Shown piece by piece: positions 59,639 to 64,000 of a stretch of DNA of 64,000 bases. Both the position numbers and the translations under genes were made by a program. This stretch comes from Desulfuromonadales bacterium. Its GTDB lineage: Bacteria; Desulfobacterota; Desulfuromonadia; Desulfuromonadales; JAGXHI01. Where the stretch lies: contig JAGXHI010000066.1 of assembly GCA_024636295.1 (NCBI GenBank), forward strand, positions 1 through 64,000. The letters run 5' to 3'. The notes under the pieces are model-generated. The model made no database searches. It worked only from the letters and a program-made list of their open reading frames with translations, and was not told the origin of the DNA. Each line of letters begins with the position of its first letter. Position 1 is the stretch's first letter.

Positions 59639-60211
59639 ATGACAGCGCACAAATTCGATCCAGGGAAACTGAAAAAACTCAACGACCCTGCTCGGTACGA
59701 ACGGGAGAATCCGGATCTGATCTGGAATGCTCTTGAGCTCGCCGATCCGGAGACCCTGGTGGATATCGGAGCCGGAACGGGTTTTTTCGCCATCCCTTTC
59801 AGTCGGAGGATTCGGGGGAAAGTCTACGCTTGCGACATTTCCGAAGAGCTCCTTTCATGGCTTGGCGAGCACCTGCCGGAAGATGTCCGGGAAAAGGTCG
59901 TGCCGATCAGAATGGAGGAGGATTCGGTCCCACTGCCTGACGGTATTGCCGACCTGGTTTTCATGGTGAACCTCCATCACGAGCTGGAAAATCCGGGGGG
60001 AATCTTCCGCGAAGCCGCCCGTCTGCTCAAGCAAGGGGGAAAAGTGGCGGTTATTGATTGGAAAAAGGAAAAGACCGGGGAAGGCCCTCCCGTGGAAGTC
60101 CGAATGACCGAAGACGCCATCCGGAAAGATATTGAAGCCGGAGGATTTTACCATATCCGCAGTTTGCAGATCCTTGCCTTTCATAATTTTCTCGTGGGGA
60201 TAAAACCATAA
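59639..60211 (+). CDS. Class I SAM-dependent methyltransferase
   Basis: This 190-residue protein has the SAM-binding motif I VDIGAGTGFFAIPFSRRI, acidic motif VYACDISEELL and ADLVFMVNLHHELENPGG. A UbiE/Methyltransf_11-like core with no extra domain is seen. The acceptor substrate is unknown. It starts 3 nt after the hydrolase stop, with GGAGAAG as ribosome site. Confidence 0.83.
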   Translation: MTAHKFDPGKLKKLNDPARYERENPDLIWNALELADPETLVDIGAGTGFFAIPFSRRIRGKVYACDISEELLSWLGEHLPEDVREKVVPIRMEEDSVPLPDGIADLVFMVNLHHELENPGGIFREAARLLKQGGKVAVIDWKKEKTGEGPPVEVRMTEDAIRKDIEAGGFYHIRSLQILAFHNFLVGIKP

Positions 60212-60245
60212 CAATCGCCTGACTCCTAATCGAGAGGAGAAGATC

Positions 60246-61601
60246 ATGGCCCGGGAAAGACTCGTAGTTATAGGTGGAGACGCAGCGGGAATGAGCGCCG
60301 CATCCAAAGTTCGGCGCGAGAGGCCGGATCTGGAAATCATCGCCTTTGAACGCGGTCCCCATACCTCCTACTCCGCCTGCGGATTGCCTTATTACATTGC
60401 GGGCATGGTGGACAAGGCCGAATCTCTCATTTCAAGAACGCCCGAAAAATTCCGGGAGAAATATGATATCGATGCCCGTGTTCTTCATGAGGTAATGGAA
60501 ATCGATCCCGTGGAGCGATGGGTTCGGGTCCTGAACAGGTCCTCCGGAAAGGAGTGGCGGGAATTTTATGATCACCTTATGATCGCGGTCGGGGCGAATC
60601 CCTTCTGCCCCGAGATTCCCGGGTCTGATGCCGATGGCATCTTCGGACTATCCACTCTTGCCAGCGGCATCCGTGTGCGCCGCGACCTGGAAGAGCACAG
60701 GCCCCGTCGTGCCGTCATCGTCGGCGGAGGATATATCGGCCTTGAAATGGCCGAGGCCATGATTCTGCGGGGGCTGGAGGTTTCCCTGGTGACTCGCGGC
60801 GCCGAAGTGATGGAGACTCTCGATCCGAATATGGGTGCTCTCGTTTCCGATGCGCTCGAGGATGTCGGCGTCACTCTCTACCGCCGGGAATCTCTGGAAG
60901 CCTTCGAACAGAAGGGCGAGCGGGTCTCCGCGGTGATCACCGACAAGCGCACACTCCCGGCGGATATCGCTATTCTGGGCATGGGCGTGCGCCCGAACTC
61001 AGCTTTGGCGGAAGCGGCAGGTATTCCCCTGGGTATAAAAGGGGGAATCATCGTGAACGAGAGAATGCAGACGGAGACGGAGGGCATCTGGGCCGCGGGG
61101 GATTGCGTCGCCTCTCACCACCTTGTGAGCCGGCGTCCCTTTTACATCGCCCTGGGTACGGTCGCCAACAAGCAGGGGGTGATTGCCGGTACGAATATCG
61201 CCGGAGGCTACGCGACTTTTCCGGGGGTCCTGGGCACTGCCGTCAGCAAGATCTGCAGGTACGAGGTGGCGCGCACCGGTCTTCACGAGAAGGACCTGAA
61301 AGAACTGGGACTCCAATTCATTTCTTCAACGATCCGCAGTCGGACCCGCGCGGGCTATTATCCGGGAGCGGGGGCGATTACGGTCAAGGTGCTGGCGGAG
61401 AAGGGGAGCGGACGATTGCTGGGAGGGCAGATCGTCGGAGAGGAAGGCGCCGCCAAGCGCATCGATGTGCTGGCGACAGCCCTGCAGGCGGAAATGACCG
61501 TACACGATATCGTCAATCTGGACTTGAGCTACGCACCTCCTTATTCGCCTGTCTGGGATCCGGTGCAAACGGCCGCCCGTCAGGCGGTGAAGGAGGTCTG
61601 A
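60246..61601 (+). CDS. FAD-dependent CoA-disulfide reductase/NADH oxidase-like enzyme
   Basis: This 451-residue flavoprotein disulfide reductase has the FAD motif VVIGGDAAGMSAASKVRR, the single redox-active Cys of the CoADR/NOX/NPX group in SYSACGLPYYIAG (Cys about 44), the NAD(P) motif AVIVGGGYIGLEMAEAM and the C-terminal dimer domain. There is no fused rhodanese domain. Members reduce CoA disulfide, O2 or polysulfide. GAGGAGAAGATC precedes the ATG. The next gene starts 4 nt after its stop. Confidence 0.88.
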   Translation: MARERLVVIGGDAAGMSAASKVRRERPDLEIIAFERGPHTSYSACGLPYYIAGMVDKAESLISRTPEKFREKYDIDARVLHEVMEIDPVERWVRVLNRSSGKEWREFYDHLMIAVGANPFCPEIPGSDADGIFGLSTLASGIRVRRDLEEHRPRRAVIVGGGYIGLEMAEAMILRGLEVSLVTRGAEVMETLDPNMGALVSDALEDVGVTLYRRESLEAFEQKGERVSAVITDKRTLPADIAILGMGVRPNSALAEAAGIPLGIKGGIIVNERMQTETEGIWAAGDCVASHHLVSRRPFYIALGTVANKQGVIAGTNIAGGYATFPGVLGTAVSKICRYEVARTGLHEKDLKELGLQFISSTIRSRTRAGYYPGAGAITVKVLAEKGSGRLLGGQIVGEEGAAKRIDVLATALQAEMTVHDIVNLDLSYAPPYSPVWDPVQTAARQAVKEV

Positions 61602-61605
61602 AAGA

Positions 61606-62256
61606 GTGATCAAGGCGATCTTCTGGGACAATGATGGCCTGTTGGTGGATACGGAAATCCTTTATTTCAAAGCTTCGGCGGAGATTCTTGACCAGGCGGG
61701 AATCGGTCTGTCGAGGGAGGAATTCATCGATAGTTCCCTGACGCGGGGTGAGAGCGTCTTTACGCTCGCCTCGGCGAGAGGATTTTCCCCGGAGCAGGTC
61801 GAGGAGATGAGACTGCGTCGGAACGCCCGGTACGGCGAACTTCTGGCTGAAGGGGTCCGGGTACTGCCCGGGGTCAGAGAATCCCTGAAGCGGCTTCAGG
61901 GACAGATATCCATGGCCGTGGTCACCAGTTCGCTGAAGGAACACTTCTCCATCATTCACCGGCATACCGGCTTGCTTCCGTATTTCGATTTCATTCTGGC
62001 ACGGGAGGATTACGGGCGCTCCAAACCCGACCCAGAGCCCTACCTGAAAGCCCTGCGGCTCAGCGGTCTTCGGGCTGAGGAATGCGTGGCGATCGAGGAT
62101 TCGGAGCGGGGCTGCATCGCGGCGGCGGCCGCCGGCCTGCGGTGCTGGGCCATCCCGGGAGAATGGACGGCCGGTGGGGATTTCTCCATGGCCGAGAGGA
62201 TTCTTGGCGGCGTTCACGAGGTGCCGCCCATACTCTCCTTCGGAACCTTCCGGTAG
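61606..62256 (+). CDS. HAD-superfamily phosphatase/phosphoglucomutase-like
   Basis: This 216-residue HAD hydrolase has the nucleophile motif FWDNDGLLVDTE (DxD), motif II VVTSSL, the Lys in GRSKPDPEPYLKAL and motif III CVAIEDSERGCIAAAAAG. The helical cap is of type I, as in beta-phosphoglucomutase and GS1-like phosphatases. The start is GTG at 61606 with AGGAGG 9 nt upstream, inside the previous gene. The substrate is unknown. Confidence 0.85.
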   Translation: MIKAIFWDNDGLLVDTEILYFKASAEILDQAGIGLSREEFIDSSLTRGESVFTLASARGFSPEQVEEMRLRRNARYGELLAEGVRVLPGVRESLKRLQGQISMAVVTSSLKEHFSIIHRHTGLLPYFDFILAREDYGRSKPDPEPYLKALRLSGLRAEECVAIEDSERGCIAAAAAGLRCWAIPGEWTAGGDFSMAERILGGVHEVPPILSFGTFR

Positions 62257-62620
62257 TTTTTCCGGAGTGCGGTTCGGGTGGATGAACTTTCAGGTCAAGT
62301 CCTGAGAAAACGCACGGAATCGAACGCGAATTCACGGTCAAGAGCTGCATCGCCACCCGCTCGCCACGTACTCGAGAGGCCACCGAGAACTGCGAAAAGA
62401 GAAATCGAAATCTGGAGTTTGATTTAAAGAGGAGTTTGATTTAAAGATAAAAAATCTGGTTATCCACATAGCTCAAGCAGATAACCCCAAGATCAGAAGC
62501 TTTCACCACAGAGCCACTGAGTACACAGAGAAATGCACGAATAAGGTTTCCTCAGTGTTCTCCGTGTCTCTAGTGAGCGAAGCAAACGGGTGGTGAAATG
62601 ATTTTCTGATTACTGAATTA
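62257..62620. repeat. Convergent gap with repeat modules
   Basis: A small direct repeat 'gagtttgatttaaag' occurs twice (62415-62444). D-type modules occur in both orientations (62510-62535 and 62548-62600). There is no clear terminator and no gene. Confidence 0.5.
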
Positions 62621-63343
62621 TTATCGGAGGACGATCTCCATCCCGTCCCACGCGATCTCCGCCTCCACTCCACGCTCTCGGGCCAGGGCGGAGATCTTGT
62701 CCATGATTCCCTTGTCTTCTCCGGTCACAACTTCCGTGCCGCAGTGCGTTATAATCATTTTCGGGACTCCTTCCTTCTGGCACCAGGTGAGCTGGGTGGG
62801 GATGGGAGTGTGGCCGATGGGCTGGTCTTCCTGGCGCCTGACCATGGGACGGGTGACGGTGGCGCCGTCTCCGATGTAAAGCCGAATCCCCCGCAGTGCT
62901 ATGGCTCTCTGACGGATGAAAACGAGGTCTGGGACGTAGAAGACGGCGGGACGTCCTGCGGTGATGCGATATCCCACGGCGGGCGCTCGAAGTGAGTGCT
63001 GAACCTCGAAGGCTTCAAAGCGGATTCCGCAGACTTCCAGGGGTTCTCCGGGATGGACCGTCCGGCGATCCTCGATCGGAAATCGTTCGAGGTGCTCCCA
63101 GGTCTCGGCTGTGGCATAGACCGGGCAGGGCGCTCCATCCATCAGCCCGTGGCTGTGGTCCTCGTGGGCATGGGTGAGAAAAATGGCATGGGGCCTCAGG
63201 GCGAAGATATTTTCGCGCCAATCTTCTCCGCAGTCGATCATGACCCGTTTTCCCCGGTAGGAGACCTCGAGGGAACTGTGGCAGGCATGACGGGGAATGC
63301 TCGCTTCAATATAGCCGCGGGTGCCCAGAAATTTAAGTTTCAT
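62621..63343 (-). CDS. MBL-fold metal-dependent hydrolase
   Basis: This 240-residue metallo-beta-lactamase-fold protein has the metal motif THAHEDHSHG (HxHxDH, about residues 55-64) and later His residues (EVQHSLRAPAVGYRI, IITHCGTE). The overall pattern resembles phosphodiesterase-type (PhnP/RNase Z-like) members. The start is the ATG of MKLKFLGTRGYIEA at 63343; the longer frame runs into the corA end. No strong ribosome site is seen. The substrate is unknown. Confidence 0.8.
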   Translation of the reverse strand: MKLKFLGTRGYIEASIPRHACHSSLEVSYRGKRVMIDCGEDWRENIFALRPHAIFLTHAHEDHSHGLMDGAPCPVYATAETWEHLERFPIEDRRTVHPGEPLEVCGIRFEAFEVQHSLRAPAVGYRITAGRPAVFYVPDLVFIRQRAIALRGIRLYIGDGATVTRPMVRRQEDQPIGHTPIPTQLTWCQKEGVPKMIITHCGTEVVTGEDKGIMDKISALARERGVEAEIAWDGMEIVLR

Positions 63344-63425
63344 CGCGGGAAATTTCGAAAGGAAGCGAGGACATGTCCGGTTTTCATGAAGATATTGAAG
63401 TTGCTGTCCTGACACCGATAGAGCA

Positions 63426-64000
63426 TCAGAACCACTTCTTTTTCTTGAAATAGAAGGACATGCCCACCACAATCCCGATCATGACGGCCCAGAGAACGGG
63501 ATAGCTCCACCTCCATTCCAGCTCCGGCATGTATTTAAAATTCATGCCGTATACTCCCGCGATAAAAGTCAGGGGAATGAATATGGTGGCGATGACGGTC
63601 AGCACCTTCATGACCTCGTTCATCCGGTTGTTAAGGCTGGATACATAAAGGTCGAACATGCCATAGACATTTTCCCTAAAATTTTCCGCCGAATCGGAGA
63701 TTGAAGCCGCATGGTCGTGAACATCCCTCAGGAAAAATCCGAGATCTTCCGTAACCAGGGGGGTCTCGATTCGCTGGAGCCAGCTGACCAGGGTCGGCAG
63801 GGGGGTGGTCACCCTGCGAAGGAAATTCACGTCCCCCTGGAAAAGACGAAGCTTTTCGAGATCTTCCGGTTCCGGCTTGAGAAGAAGTTCATCTTCCATG
63901 GCCTCGATGCGCTCATCCATCCTTTCAATGACGGTATAATAGGAATCCACGATGGAGTCCAGCAGTGCATAGGCAAGATAATCGGGGCCCATGCGACGGA
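63426..64000 (-). CDS. corA: Magnesium/cobalt transporter CorA (C-terminal part, cut by window edge)
   Basis: About 191 C-terminal residues are visible. The stalk helix starts RRMGPDYLAYALLDSIVDSYYTVIERMDERIEAMEDELL. The two transmembrane helices follow, with the pore signature YGMNF (about 37 residues from the end), and the protein ends FKKKKWF. The frame is open to the window edge, so the N-terminal cytoplasmic domain lies outside. Together with mgtE, it is a second, unrelated Mg2+ transporter in this segment. Confidence 0.93.
   Translation of the reverse strand, partial: RRMGPDYLAYALLDSIVDSYYTVIERMDERIEAMEDELLLKPEPEDLEKLRLFQGDVNFLRRVTTPLPTLVSWLQRIETPLVTEDLGFFLRDVHDHAASISDSAENFRENVYGMFDLYVSSLNNRMNEVMKVLTVIATIFIPLTFIAGVYGMNFKYMPELEWRWSYPVLWAVMIGIVVGMSFYFKKKKWF

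Overview
The window looks like a chromosomal segment of a Gram-negative anaerobe, most plausibly a member of the former Deltaproteobacteria (Desulfuromonadia/Desulfobacterota). The indications are outer-membrane components (secretin, MltA lipoprotein, AlgH), c-type haem proteins, many two-component systems, a split (two-subunit) transketolase, a recO-glyQ-glyS-ppdK run, a short MetH and orphan 2-hydroxyacyl-CoA-dehydratase-type enzymes. This assignment is an inference from gene content; there is no rRNA, tRNA, CRISPR array or transposase gene in the window.

Region by region. 1-10 kb: the left part of a Tad/Flp (type IVb) pilus locus on the minus strand. From upstream to downstream it reads two Flp pilins, prepilin peptidase TadV, CpaB, secretin RcpA/CpaC, a small lipoprotein, TadE, TadG and TadZ/CpaE; the TadA/B/C motor genes are presumably beyond the left edge. 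A perfect -24/-12 (sigma-54) promoter lies about 250 bp upstream of the first pilin, and both pilin genes carry the same 9-bp hairpin in their leaders. The genes are separated by unusually long gaps filled with modular interspersed repeats. 10-15 kb: mltA, an AlgH-family protein with an unusual signal peptide, and a quinone-oxidoreductase-like enzyme, separated by repeats including a ~143-bp foldback element. 15-22 kb: a large soluble multi-PAS histidine kinase, a single-domain response regulator, and an OmpR-type two-component pair. 22-27 kb: a nitronate-monooxygenase-like flavoprotein, then a haem biosynthesis group (AhbC/AhbD/NirJ-type radical SAM protein, hemE, hemH, and a small CxxC protein translationally coupled to hemH).

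27-40 kb: polA, a beta-hydroxyacid dehydrogenase, then a minus-strand run recO-glyQ-glyS-ppdK and mgtE. 40-49 kb: acetyl-CoA synthetase, an aldehyde dehydrogenase, a split UxaA-type lyase, an HExxH protein, and a three-gene unit of a dehydratase-like Fe-S enzyme, its ATP-dependent activator and a membrane-anchored dihaem cytochrome. 49-53 kb: murI, a GerMN-domain protein and a short B12-dependent methionine synthase in one tight unit. 53-58.7 kb: an uncharacterised conserved protein, both transketolase halves, and a membrane histidine kinase with a periplasmic CxxCH haem motif overlapping an NtrC-type regulator gene. 58.8-64 kb: alpha/beta hydrolase, methyltransferase, CoA-disulfide-reductase-like flavoenzyme, HAD phosphatase, MBL-fold hydrolase and the C-terminal part of CorA.

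The most interesting signals are: (a) the foldback element whose terminal bases complete the TAG stop codon of the preceding gene in all three intact copies; (b) the sigma-54 promoter and duplicated leader hairpins of the pilins; (c) the haem-c sensor kinase/NtrC pair; (d) the orphan dehydratase/activator/cytochrome unit; and (e) the radical SAM-hemE-hemH group, which could represent a hybrid haem route. Starts were moved to internal codons wherever a ribosome binding site clearly favoured them.
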